A DNA stretch of 64,000 nt from Streptomyces sp. NBC_00554 (GTDB lineage: Bacteria; Actinomycetota; Actinomycetes; Streptomycetales; Streptomycetaceae), in the NCBI RefSeq assembly GCF_041431135.1, contig NZ_CP107799.1, positions 3,410,001 to 3,474,000 on the forward strand, in the 5' to 3' direction. Made by a program: the position numbers and the translations under genes. This document shows, piece by piece, positions 1-7,963 of the stretch. The notes under the pieces are model-generated. The model did no database searches. It saw only the letters and a list, made by a program, of their open reading frames with translations, and was not told where the DNA came from. How positions within the stretch are numbered: position 1 is the first letter of the stretch; each line of letters starts with the position of its first letter.

Positions 1-425
1 AGTTCGTTGTCCGGCAGTGCTCCGTAGACCATCGCGGAGGTACACAGCACGACCCGGTGCACCCCGGCCGCGGCGGCAGCCGTGAGCACGGTCTGCGTCC
101 CCCGGACGTTGTACGCCGTCCGCGCCGCCGCGTCCGACTCGAGATCGAGGTCGAGCGCGAGGTGTACGACGACGTCCGCGCCGCGCAGTTTCTCGGCGAT
201 CACCGGGTCGCGGACGTCGAGGATGTGCCACTGGGCGGCGGCGCACTCGCCGCGCCGCTCGTCGATGGCGATGACCTGCTTGATCTCCTCGCTGGCGGCG
301 AGCCGCTCGGTGAGCAGCGCGCCCACGCCGGACGCGGCGCCGGTGACCGCGACGACGGGCCCGCGCGCGGGCGGGCTGGTTGAGTGGTTTCGCGCTGCGC
401 GAACCTGCGGATCTGGGGAACTCAC
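1..425 (-). CDS. NAD-dependent epimerase/dehydratase (SDR), C-terminus outside window
   Basis: Only the first 141 residues are present; the gene runs off the left edge. The start is GTG at 425 with a GGAGA ribosome site about 7 bases upstream, giving a protein beginning MSSPDPQVRAARN. A nucleotide-binding Rossmann motif of the GxxGxxG class (TGAASGVG, residues 28-35) follows an 18-residue polar leader. The later segment with ADVVVHLA, a YNVRGTQ-like stretch and CTSAMVYG is typical of extended SDR sugar epimerases. The active-site YxxxK lies beyond the window, so substrate and completeness cannot be judged. It is divergent from the metalloprotease gene at 618, with a 192-base gap between them. 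Confidence 0.85.
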   Translation of the reverse strand, partial: MSSPDPQVRAARNHSTSPPARGPVVAVTGAASGVGALLTERLAASEEIKQVIAIDERRGECAAAQWHILDVRDPVIAEKLRGADVVVHLALDLDLESDAAARTAYNVRGTQTVLTAAAAAGVHRVVLCTSAMVYGALPDNE

Positions 426-617
426 CGGGCGTCTCCAGCGGTTGTCTTCAGTAACGGACGCGCGTGACGCGTGCGTACCAGGTGGCATCCATCCTGCCGC
501 AGGCCAAGAGTCGGCGAAGCACCGAGGCCCGATCGGGCTGGGGTGTCTACGCTGGGTGGTGTTGTCGGGCAAGCCGCCGTCGGGAAGAACCGGCGGCCTT
601 ACCAGCCGAGGAATCCC

Positions 618-2075
618 GTGAGTGACACCCCATTCGGATTCGGCCTTCCGCCGGAGGAGCCGGAGAACGGCGACGAGGGCAAGAAGAAGGACCAGGAGAG
701 CGGCGGTGGTCAGGGACCGGCCAACCCGTTCGGTTTCGGGGGATTCCCCGGAGCCGGCGGCCCCGGCGCCGACAATCCGCTCGCAGCAATGTTCGGTTCC
801 ATGAACCCCAACGACCTGGGCGCCGCGTTCCAGCAGCTGGGCCAGATGCTCTCGTACGAGGGCGGGCCGGTGAATTGGGACATGGCCAAGCAGATCGCCC
901 GCCAGACGGTCTCCCAGGGCACCTCTGACGGCATCAAGGACGCGAGCATCGGCCCCGCCGAGCGCACCGCGGTCGAGGAGGCCGTCCGTCTGGCCGACCT
1001 GTGGCTGGACGACGCGACCTCCCTGCCGTCCGGCGCGGGCTCCGCCGTGGCCTGGAGCCGCGCGGAGTGGGTCGAGGCGACCCTGCCCGTGTGGAAAGAG
1101 CTCGTCGACCCGGTCGCCGAGCGTGTCGGCGCGGCCATGGGCGATGTCCTGCCTGAGGAGATGCAGGCCATGGCGGGCCCGCTCATCGGCATGATGCGCT
1201 CCATGGGCGGCGCCATGTTCGGCACGCAGATCGGCCAGGCCGTGGGCGTGCTCGCGGGCGAGGTCGTCGGTTCCAGCGACATCGGCCTGCCGCTCGGCCC
1301 GGCCGGCAAGGCCGCGCTGCTGCCGCTGAACATCGAGTCGTTCGGCAAGGACCTGAGCGTCCCCCAGGAGGAGGTGCGGCTCTATCTCGCCCTGCGCGAG
1401 GCCGCCCACCAGCGCCTCTTCGCGCACGTGCCGTGGCTGCGCTCGCACCTGTTCGGCGCGGTCGAGGGCTACGCGCGCGGGATCAAGGTCGACACGGCCA
1501 AGCTGGAGGACGTGGTCGGCCAGTTCGACCCGCAGAACCCGGAGGAGCTCCAGAACGCACTCCAGCAGGGCATGTTCCAGCCGGAGGACACTCCGGAGCA
1601 GAAGGCCGCGCTGGCCCGTCTGGAGACGGCTCTCGCGCTCGTCGAGGGCTGGGTGGACGCGGTCGTGCACGCGGCCGCCAAGCCGCGCCTCACGTCCGCC
1701 GACGCGCTGCGTGAGACGCTGCGCCGCCGTCGCGCCTCGGGCGGCCCCGCCGAGCAGACCTTCGCCACGCTGATCGGCCTGGAGTTGCGCCCGCGCCGCC
1801 TGAGGGACGCCTCGCGCCTGTGGGCCTCGCTCACCGACGCGCGCGGGGTCGACGGCCGGGACGGCCTGTGGGCCCACCCGGACATGCTCCCGACGGCGTC
1901 CGACCTGGACGACCCGGACGGCTTCGTGCACCGCGAGCAGCTGGACTTCTCGGAGATCGACAAGATGCTCGGCGAGGCGGCGAGCGGCTCCGATTCCGGT
2001 TCCGGTTCCGGCGACAAGCCGAATCTGAAGAAGAACGACGAAAAGGGCGACGAAAAGGGCGACGACTCCGAGTGA
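618..2075 (+). CDS. Zinc-dependent metalloprotease-like protein (Zincin_2 / DUF2342 family)
   Basis: A 485-residue protein starting at GTG 618 (MSDTPFGFGLPPEEP) with GAGGAA four bases upstream; an in-frame start at 471 lacks this site. The N-terminus (about residues 1-75) is acidic then Gly/Pro/Phe rich and probably disordered. The middle and C-terminal parts match my memory of the actinobacterial putative hydrolase family TIGR03624: a Gly/Met-rich helix pair (MRSMGGAMFG), then REAAHQRLFAHVPW, which contains the conserved histidine pair. The C-terminal 30 residues are a Gly/Ser then Lys/Asp tail. It was recognised by family resemblance; no peptidase activity can be claimed. The stop overlaps the start of the Nudix gene (GTGA), so the two are probably translationally coupled. 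Confidence 0.85.
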   Translation: MSDTPFGFGLPPEEPENGDEGKKKDQESGGGQGPANPFGFGGFPGAGGPGADNPLAAMFGSMNPNDLGAAFQQLGQMLSYEGGPVNWDMAKQIARQTVSQGTSDGIKDASIGPAERTAVEEAVRLADLWLDDATSLPSGAGSAVAWSRAEWVEATLPVWKELVDPVAERVGAAMGDVLPEEMQAMAGPLIGMMRSMGGAMFGTQIGQAVGVLAGEVVGSSDIGLPLGPAGKAALLPLNIESFGKDLSVPQEEVRLYLALREAAHQRLFAHVPWLRSHLFGAVEGYARGIKVDTAKLEDVVGQFDPQNPEELQNALQQGMFQPEDTPEQKAALARLETALALVEGWVDAVVHAAAKPRLTSADALRETLRRRRASGGPAEQTFATLIGLELRPRRLRDASRLWASLTDARGVDGRDGLWAHPDMLPTASDLDDPDGFVHREQLDFSEIDKMLGEAASGSDSGSGSGDKPNLKKNDEKGDEKGDDSE

Positions 2076-2593
2076 GCCTGTACGACGACGCGGTCCTCGT
2101 ACTCAAGAGCTACGAGGACCAGGAAGAGCTGCGCCAGGCGTACCTGGACCATCTGGCCGCACATCCGGACGGCATGTGGAAGGCCTGCACGGCCGGGCAC
2201 ATCACGGCGAGCGCCCTCGTGATCGATCCCGAGCAGGGCCGCGTACTGCTGACCCTCCACAAGAAGCTGCGCATGTGGCTCCAGATGGGTGGTCACTGCG
2301 AGCCGGCGGACGCCACGCTGGAGGTCGCGGCTCTGCGTGAGGCGACGGAGGAGTCGGGCATCACGGGTCTCAGTCTGCTGCCGGGCGGTCCGGTGCGCCT
2401 TGACCGGCATCCGATCCCGCCGCCGTGCCACTGCCACTTCGACGTCCAGTACGCGGTCGTGGCGGCACCGGGAGCCGTGCAGGAGATCAGCGACGAGTCG
2501 CTCGACCTGCGCTGGTTCGCGTACGACGAGGTCGCGGGCGTGGCCGACGAGTCGGTCCTGCGACTCCTGGAAGCGACCCGCGCACGGCTGTGA
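2072..2593 (+). CDS. Nudix hydrolase
   Basis: 173 residues. The start is GTG 2072, overlapping the upstream stop by four bases, and gives MSLYDDAVLVLKSY. A Nudix core REATEESGI is clear near residue 87. The glycine end of the box reads GGHCEPADATLEVAA, so the usual glutamate seven residues before REx is not acidic, which I believe is a feature of this actinobacterial subfamily. A His/Cys-rich stretch (PPPCHCHFD) follows. Nudix proteins hydrolyse a nucleoside diphosphate linked to another moiety; the substrate here is unknown. The stop codon lies inside the long terminator stem that follows, and coupling to the metalloprotease-like gene suggests a two-gene operon. Confidence 0.85.
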   Translation: MSLYDDAVLVLKSYEDQEELRQAYLDHLAAHPDGMWKACTAGHITASALVIDPEQGRVLLTLHKKLRMWLQMGGHCEPADATLEVAALREATEESGITGLSLLPGGPVRLDRHPIPPPCHCHFDVQYAVVAAPGAVQEISDESLDLRWFAYDEVAGVADESVLRLLEATRARL

Positions 2594-2638
2594 ACGTGTA
2601 AGGGGCGACCGCAACGGCGGTCGCCCCTTACACGTTCA
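2591..2638. terminator. Perfect 22-bp stem terminator between converging genes
   Basis: Arms 2591-2612 and 2617-2638 are exact reverse complements around a 4-base loop (aacg). The left arm begins with the TGA stop of the Nudix gene, and the right arm ends 13 bases before the stop of the minus-strand AIM24 gene. A perfect stem of this length without a T-run is the common actinobacterial form and should act on both strands. Confidence 0.85.
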
Positions 2639-2650
2639 CTTCCCTGGCGC

Positions 2651-3406
2651 TCAGCTCCAGGCGTTGCCCTGGTTCTGCGCGTGCACGCCCTGCTGCCCCA
2701 TGCCGTACTGGGCACGCACCCCCTGGCCGATCACGGCGTTCTGCGGCGGCAACAGTTCACTCGGCTGGACGAGTGCGTAGCCCTGTCCCAGGAAGCTGAG
2801 TTCCCAGCCTTCGCCCGTGTTGCCACGGCGCCGAAACACTCCGGAGGAGTGGGTCTGGGCCTGCATCTGCACACGCAGGCTCGTGGACCAGGCCACGATC
2901 GCGTCGGCGTCGCAGTTGACGTACTTGTCCGGCGTGACCTGCATCAGCAGCGGCATCCCGGAGGTCATCAGCGCGACCTTGCCGCGCCCCGTGATGTTGA
3001 GCTGGTACTTGCCGGAGCCGGAGATGCCGTACTGGCTGTCCACGGCGATGACCTCGTGGTGCAGCGAGGAGTCCATCGCCAGCACGTAGCTGCTGTCGAC
3101 GGTGAGACCGTCCTGGTCCACGTCGACCACGTGCACGTGCTGGGCGAGGTTCGCCAGGTAGACCGTCCCCTGCCCGTGGCAGCGCATCAGGTCGAGACCC
3201 TCGCCGGTGTACGCACGCGACCGCTGCTGGCCGCTGTTCTGGTACTCGGCGTCGAACTCGACGAGCCCCTGGTACGCGACCATGGTGCCCTTGCGCGCGA
3301 GGATGTCGTCGTGACCCTCCAGGACCACGCGCAGCATCTGCGAGTTCTGCAGGCTGTAGCGATCCTGGGTCTGCTGTTCGTTGTAGCCGAAAAGCGGGCT
3401 CTGCAT
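2651..3406 (-). CDS. AIM24 family protein (third gene of TerD/AIM24 operon)
   Basis: 251 residues from ATG 3406 (MQSPLFGYNEQQ) with AGGA/GGAG sites upstream. The AIM24 beta-rich fold is recognised by the repeated pattern LRVVLEGHDDILARKGTMV near the start, then G.GLDLMRC.G.G.VYLA, LAMDSSL, and Gly-rich strands ending in GEGWELSFLGQGYALVQPSE. Bacterial AIM24 proteins have no settled biochemical role; the yeast namesake is a mitochondrial inner-membrane organising factor. No signal peptide or membrane segment is seen, so it is probably cytosolic or peripheral. It lies 16 bases downstream of a second AIM24 gene and ends the operon at a strong terminator. The C-terminus (residues 230-251) is Gln/Gly/Asn rich. 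Confidence 0.85.
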   Translation of the reverse strand: MQSPLFGYNEQQTQDRYSLQNSQMLRVVLEGHDDILARKGTMVAYQGLVEFDAEYQNSGQQRSRAYTGEGLDLMRCHGQGTVYLANLAQHVHVVDVDQDGLTVDSSYVLAMDSSLHHEVIAVDSQYGISGSGKYQLNITGRGKVALMTSGMPLLMQVTPDKYVNCDADAIVAWSTSLRVQMQAQTHSSGVFRRRGNTGEGWELSFLGQGYALVQPSELLPPQNAVIGQGVRAQYGMGQQGVHAQNQGNAWS

Positions 3407-3422
3407 GATGTCCTGCTCCCCC

Positions 3423-4103
3423 TCAGCCCCGGACTCGGAGACGGTCGGTGCTGTCCTCGCTGGGCTGGACGACGACGATGCCCGTCCCCGAGAACGCCAT
3501 CTGGAACGCCTCGCCGCTGCCGCGTCCGATCAGCGACTGCGCCTTGAAGCTGCGCTTGCCCTTCACCTTGAGGTTCGGGGACCAGGCGACGAGCGCGTCC
3601 GGGTCGACGTACGTCTCGTCCTCACCGCCGCCGCAGTCCACGACGATCGGCTTGCCACGGGAGGTCAGCGCGACCCAGCCCTGCCCGGAGATCTTGGTGT
3701 TCCACAGGCCCTGTCCGGCGAACTTGGCGAGCCCCTTGACCCGCTCGACGCCCCACGTCAGATGGGCGTCGAAGGCGAGCAGGTTGGTCGCGTTGACGGA
3801 GATCGCGTCCCCGTTGAGGTTGATGACGACGACGTTCGCCCCGTAGTCGGCGAGGTAGAGCAGGCCGTCGCCGGAGGCCTTCATCAGAGGCGCGCCCTCA
3901 CCGGTGGCCCAGTCGCGGGCGATCTGGCGTACGGCGGGCGGGTTGGGCTCGTACTGGACGAACCCTTCGTAGGCGACCATCGACCCCACGCGCGCGAGGA
4001 GGTCGTTTCCGGTCTGCATGGCGACCTTCAGCATGTGGTTGCCGTGGTTCTCCATACGCGCAGTGACAGGTGCCGGGGCGAAGCCCGAGAGTGGCTGGTT
4101 CAT
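3423..4103 (-). CDS. AIM24 family protein (second gene of TerD/AIM24 operon)
   Basis: 226 residues from ATG 4103 with GGGAG six bases upstream. The same AIM24 pattern as its neighbours is visible: HMLKVAMQTGNDLLARVGSMVAYEG near the start, GDGLLYLADYGANVVV in the middle, LLAFDAHLTWGVERV, and a C-terminal FSGTGIVVVQPSE strand. It has no signal peptide or membrane helix. It sits 11 bases after the TerD-AIM24 fusion gene and 16 before another AIM24 gene, so three AIM24 domains come from one transcript. These proteins are divergent paralogues rather than recent copies: shared positions are mainly Gly, aromatic and strand residues. A hetero-oligomer is possible but is inference. Confidence 0.85.
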   Translation of the reverse strand: MNQPLSGFAPAPVTARMENHGNHMLKVAMQTGNDLLARVGSMVAYEGFVQYEPNPPAVRQIARDWATGEGAPLMKASGDGLLYLADYGANVVVINLNGDAISVNATNLLAFDAHLTWGVERVKGLAKFAGQGLWNTKISGQGWVALTSRGKPIVVDCGGGEDETYVDPDALVAWSPNLKVKGKRSFKAQSLIGRGSGEAFQMAFSGTGIVVVQPSEDSTDRLRVRG

Positions 4104-4114
4104 GACGGGCTCCC

Positions 4115-5821
4115 TCAGACCTCGTACGGCTGGACGACGATGAAATTGCCGGGCGCGCCGCGGAACTGGAGGTTCACGCTCTCGCCGGTGTCGCCGGGGT
4201 AGGCGTTCCGGCGCATCCGCACCTGGCTGGAGACGATCACCTGGGAGGCCGCGGACCAGGCGACGACCGCGTTGCAGTCGGCGAACGTCGTGGGCGTGAC
4301 GGGCAGCACGACGGGCGCGCCGTGCGTCTTCACGACGATCGTGCCGGTCCCCTGGAACTGCATCGTGAAGAGCGCGCCCCCGGGGATGCCGTGCCCCTCG
4401 ATCCTGCGGACCTCGTACTGCAGCGTCTCGTCGAAGGCGAGGACGCTCTCGGCGGACACACAGATCCCGTCGCCCTGGAGTTCGATGGGGTGCACATGGG
4501 CGCCGTTCTCGGCGAGGAACACCTGGCCGCGACCCGAACAGCGCATCAGCTGCATCTCCTGGCCGGTCGCGTTGCCCACGATCCGCCCGGCGAAGCCGGC
4601 GCCCTTGTAGCTGAAGTCGACCTTGCCCTGGTAGAGCACCATGCTGCCCTGACGCGCCAGGACGGCCTGATCACCGCCCGCGCCGAGATCGACGCGGACC
4701 ATCTTCTTGTTCTGCTGGGTCCAGCGCTGACCGGTGGGCGTCTCCTTGAAGGCCTGCAACGCGGCCGACACACCGGCAGCACCCTGCGGGGCTCCCTGGG
4801 GAACGCCGTACGGGGAGGGTGCGCCCGGCTGGCCCGGAATCTGGCCCGGGACCTGGCCGTACGGCGGCTGCTGACCGTAGCCGGGGGGTGCGGTGGGGGC
4901 CTGCTGGCCGTAACCCGGAGGCGCCGGCGGGGCCTGCTGGCCGTAACCGGGCGGCAGGGGAGCCGTCTGGCCGGGAGGCTGCTGGCCGTAGCCCGGCGGC
5001 GGACCGGGCTGCCCCGGAGGCTGGGCGTACGGTGCGGGGCCCGGGGGCGGCACGCTTCCGCCAGGCGGAGTGTGCAGGGGCGCGACGATGGTCGGCGCGG
5101 CGTGCACCGAGGGCGCGGGCGCCGGGGCGGGAGGCGGTGTGGTTCGCGCCGGCGGCGCGAAGCCCTGTGCCGCGGGCGCCGGGGCGGGCGCGGGTGCGGA
5201 CGGCGCGCCGAACGCAGGGGGCGCGGTGGCCTGGGCCGGCGGTGCGAAGGACGGCGCGGCGGCGGCCTGCGGCTGCTGCGCGGCGGGCTCCTCCTCGGCG
5301 ACCTGGCCGCCGAAGTTCTTCAGCAGCGCGTCGAGCCCGCCGTCGAAGCCCTGTCCCACGGCGGCGAACCGCCAGACGTCCTTCAAGTAGAAGTCGCCCA
5401 GCATCACGGCACGCTCCGTGGAGAACTCCGCGCCGCTGAACGAGTACCGGGCCACCTCTTCGCCGCCCGCGACGATGCGGAGATATCCGGGGGCGATCTG
5501 GGACATCTGCCCGGCGCCGTCGAGCGTCGCCGTGAACGACAGTTTCTGGATCTGCGCCGGGATCCGGTCGAGCGTGACACGGAAGGACTCCGTGTCACCC
5601 GCCTGGGCACCGAGGAGCTGAATGGACTCCTCAGGGGACTTCGGCTGGTTGAAGAAGACGAAGTACTGGTCGTCCGAGAGCCGTTCGTCGGCGTCCAGGC
5701 CGAAGCAACTGATGTCGAAGGTCAGTCCGGGGCCGGCGATCTGCACACCTACGTACAGATCGGTGCCCGCGGTGAGGTCACTGATCTTGGCCTTGTGGCC
5801 GCGTTGGAATTCCCTGGCCAT
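4115..5821 (-). CDS. TerD domain - Pro/Gln linker - AIM24 domain fusion protein
   Basis: 568 residues from ATG 5821 (MAREFQRGHKAKISDL). Residues 1 to about 190 form a TerD domain, with a calcium-type DISCFGLDADERLSDDQYFVFFNQ segment, GDTESFRVTLD, and SFSGAEFSTERAVMLGDFYLK near the end. TerD proteins belong to the tellurite/stress (Ter) family and bind calcium. Residues about 190-400 are Ala/Pro/Gln linker with at least four PPGYGQQ repeats. The last 170 residues are an AIM24 domain (MVRVDLGAGGDQAVLARQGS to FIVVQPYEV). It heads an operon with two stand-alone AIM24 genes. The fusion links a Ter-type domain to AIM24 covalently, the best clue that these three products act together. Confidence 0.85.
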   Translation of the reverse strand: MAREFQRGHKAKISDLTAGTDLYVGVQIAGPGLTFDISCFGLDADERLSDDQYFVFFNQPKSPEESIQLLGAQAGDTESFRVTLDRIPAQIQKLSFTATLDGAGQMSQIAPGYLRIVAGGEEVARYSFSGAEFSTERAVMLGDFYLKDVWRFAAVGQGFDGGLDALLKNFGGQVAEEEPAAQQPQAAAAPSFAPPAQATAPPAFGAPSAPAPAPAPAAQGFAPPARTTPPPAPAPAPSVHAAPTIVAPLHTPPGGSVPPPGPAPYAQPPGQPGPPPGYGQQPPGQTAPLPPGYGQQAPPAPPGYGQQAPTAPPGYGQQPPYGQVPGQIPGQPGAPSPYGVPQGAPQGAAGVSAALQAFKETPTGQRWTQQNKKMVRVDLGAGGDQAVLARQGSMVLYQGKVDFSYKGAGFAGRIVGNATGQEMQLMRCSGRGQVFLAENGAHVHPIELQGDGICVSAESVLAFDETLQYEVRRIEGHGIPGGALFTMQFQGTGTIVVKTHGAPVVLPVTPTTFADCNAVVAWSAASQVIVSSQVRMRRNAYPGDTGESVNLQFRGAPGNFIVVQPYEV

Positions 5822-5966
5822 GCGTAACGACCGTCCCCCATCCCGAATGCAAGTACGTCGCGTCAGGCTAACGGCAAACGCCGACAGTGGAGGAAGCCGG
5901 TACAGACCCGGTACACAACCGCCCCTTCCGTACAGGCGGACCGCCTGCGGTGCGGGCGGACCGCAC

Positions 5967-6563
5967 CTACTCGTCGCGTTCGGCGGGCGGATGGGGCAGC
6001 CGGTCGGCGGCCACCACACCTTCGAGGTAGCCGCGCGCACGCTCCGTACGCGGATACGCCTCCAGGAGCCGCCAGAAGCGGGGCCCGTGACCTGGCACGA
6101 GCAGGTGCGCGAGTTCATGGACGAGGACGTAGTCGACGACGTACTCGGGCATGCCCTGCAGCCGGTGCGACAGCCGGATACTGCCCTCGGACGGGGTGCA
6201 CGAGCCCCAGCGCGTGTTCTGGTTGGTGACCCAGCGGACCGAGGTGGGCCGGGCCCGGCCGTCGAAGTACTGACCCGACAGTCGTGCGGCGCGCTCGGTC
6301 AGCTCGGCGTCGCCGGGCACCCGTTTCTTCTCCTGGGCGGCCAGTTTGTCGAGCATGACGGTCACCCAGCGCTGTTCCTCCGCCTCGGACATCCGGGCGG
6401 GGATGAGCACAACGGTGCGATCGCCCTCGCGGTACGCGGAAACCGTTCTGCGCCGTCGCGCGCTCCTGCGGACCTCGATCGCGCTCGCCCCCGAGCCGCT
6501 CGGCGGCGGGCTCGTCGTACTGCGCTGTGGGTTTCCGGCGCGGTGCAGTGGGTCGGCGGGCAC
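5967..6563 (-). CDS. M48-type metallopeptidase, YgjP/DUF45 family
   Basis: 198 residues from GTG 6563. The zinc site HELAH is near residue 150 within YVLVHELAHLLVPGHGPRFW, and the second metal-site region is the GHGPRFW helix; NTRWGSC upstream is the DUF45 signature. The N-terminal 35 residues are Ser/Pro/Arg rich and probably flexible, and no signal or membrane segment is seen, so it should be cytosolic. Members such as E. coli YgjP are putative zinc peptidases with poorly known substrates. It is transcribed away from the ThiF-like gene at 6782. The 218-base gap between these divergent genes must hold both promoters, but I could not assign boxes with confidence. Confidence 0.85.
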   Translation of the reverse strand: MPADPLHRAGNPQRSTTSPPPSGSGASAIEVRRSARRRRTVSAYREGDRTVVLIPARMSEAEEQRWVTVMLDKLAAQEKKRVPGDAELTERAARLSGQYFDGRARPTSVRWVTNQNTRWGSCTPSEGSIRLSHRLQGMPEYVVDYVLVHELAHLLVPGHGPRFWRLLEAYPRTERARGYLEGVVAADRLPHPPAERDE

Positions 6564-6781
6564 GCCCCGACGTTACCCGCTGCACATGGGGGAAGTCCCG
6601 TCCCCGGGACGGTTCGATGCCGATCCGCACCCTGTGCGCTTGATTTGTACGACGTATACCGCCGCCTGTGGATAACTTTCGGCACCCCCGGGCCGCGAAG
6701 GGCATGCTGGCATTCGGTCGACGAAGCGGGACCCACACCCGCCGACACACGGGGACGTTCCACGGACTACGGGGGTAGGTC

Positions 6782-7963
6782 ATGCATCCGATCGTGAAGC
6801 CCGCGCTTCGGCGTGGCTGGCGAGATCTCAACACCGTCCAGTTCGGAATGGCACCCGCGCACGCGATAATCCTTGGCCCGGTGGACACGGCGACGGGCGC
6901 CTTCCTCGATCTCCTCAACGGGACACGCGGGCTGCCGCTCCTGCGCGACGAGGGACGCAGGATGGGGTTCCCCGACGGCCATGTCGACGGACTGCTGGAG
7001 CGGCTGGCCCGGTCCGGTCTGCTGGACGACACGACGGGAGGCGGCCCGGCTGCGGATGCCTTGCGTAAGAAAAAGGCGGTCCTCGACCGGCTGCGCCCCG
7101 ACCTCGCGTCCCTCTCCCTCGTCGCTCCCGAACCGGGCGAAGGTATGAAACGCCTGGCCGCCCGCCGCTCACTGCGCGTACAGGTGCGAGGCGCCGGCCG
7201 GGTCGGAGTGGCCCTGGCCTCGCTGCTCGCCGGCGCGGGCGTCGGCGAGGTCGATGTCCGCGACAGCGGCTGCGTCGAGCCATGGGACGTCGCACCGGGC
7301 GGCCTGCCCGCCGAGTCCATCGGCGAGCGCCGGGAGGAAGCCGCCCGGCGCGCCGTGCGCCGAGCGGCACCGGACCGTCCCCCGCGGACGACCCCGGACG
7401 GCGAGGAACTCGGACTGTCACTGGTGATCCTCACCCCGCGGGACGGCCTCGCCGTCCACGCGCCCGACCCGGTGGCGACCGAGCCGCTGATCACCTCGGG
7501 GACACCGCATCTGTACGCGGGTGTCGTGGAGGGGACGGGTGTCGTGGGCCCTCTGGTCCTGCCGGGCGACACGGGCTGCGCGGGCTGTCTGGACCAGGGG
7601 CGCGTCGACCGGGATCCGACCTGGCCACGCCTGCTCGCGCAGTGGCGCTCCGGTCAGCAGCGCCAGGTCCCGGCGTGCGACCTCGCGCTGGCGGCCGGCG
7701 TCGCCGGAATGGCCGCGGGTCACGCGCTGGCCTTCCTCGACGGAGCGTTGCCGTCAAGCGCCGGAGCACGCTGGGAGGCGTCCGTACCGGGCTTCGACTG
7801 GCACTCGAGACCGGTCTGGTCGCATCCCGCATGCCCCTGCGGCGCAGCGGAGAAAGGTAAGAAGGGGGAGCGCGCCTCGGAGGACGGGGAGTCGCACGAG
7901 ACAATGGCGGGGCAACAGCCGTACGCGGCTCGGCTGTCCGGTACTTGGAGGGCGCATGTCTGA
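6782..7963 (+). CDS. E1-like ThiF-family protein with winged-helix-like N-terminus
   Basis: 393 residues from ATG 6782 with GGGGTAGG upstream. Residues 1-80 look like the RRE/winged-helix segment that precedes E1-like domains in cyclodehydratase C proteins: a strand QFGMAPAHAIILG then helices ending in LLERLARSGLLDD. Residues about 130-330 resemble a ThiF Rossmann fold (VRGAGRVGVALASLLAGAGV), and the CAGC and CPC cysteines near residues 265 and 350 could bind zinc. The usual E1 adenylation arginine and catalytic aspartate are not obvious, so catalysis is doubtful. The end overlaps the UbiB-like gene by 8 bases, implying a joint function. No RiPP precursor or YcaO partner is visible nearby. 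Confidence 0.8.
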   Translation: MHPIVKPALRRGWRDLNTVQFGMAPAHAIILGPVDTATGAFLDLLNGTRGLPLLRDEGRRMGFPDGHVDGLLERLARSGLLDDTTGGGPAADALRKKKAVLDRLRPDLASLSLVAPEPGEGMKRLAARRSLRVQVRGAGRVGVALASLLAGAGVGEVDVRDSGCVEPWDVAPGGLPAESIGERREEAARRAVRRAAPDRPPRTTPDGEELGLSLVILTPRDGLAVHAPDPVATEPLITSGTPHLYAGVVEGTGVVGPLVLPGDTGCAGCLDQGRVDRDPTWPRLLAQWRSGQQRQVPACDLALAAGVAGMAAGHALAFLDGALPSSAGARWEASVPGFDWHSRPVWSHPACPCGAAEKGKKGERASEDGESHETMAGQQPYAARLSGTWRAHV

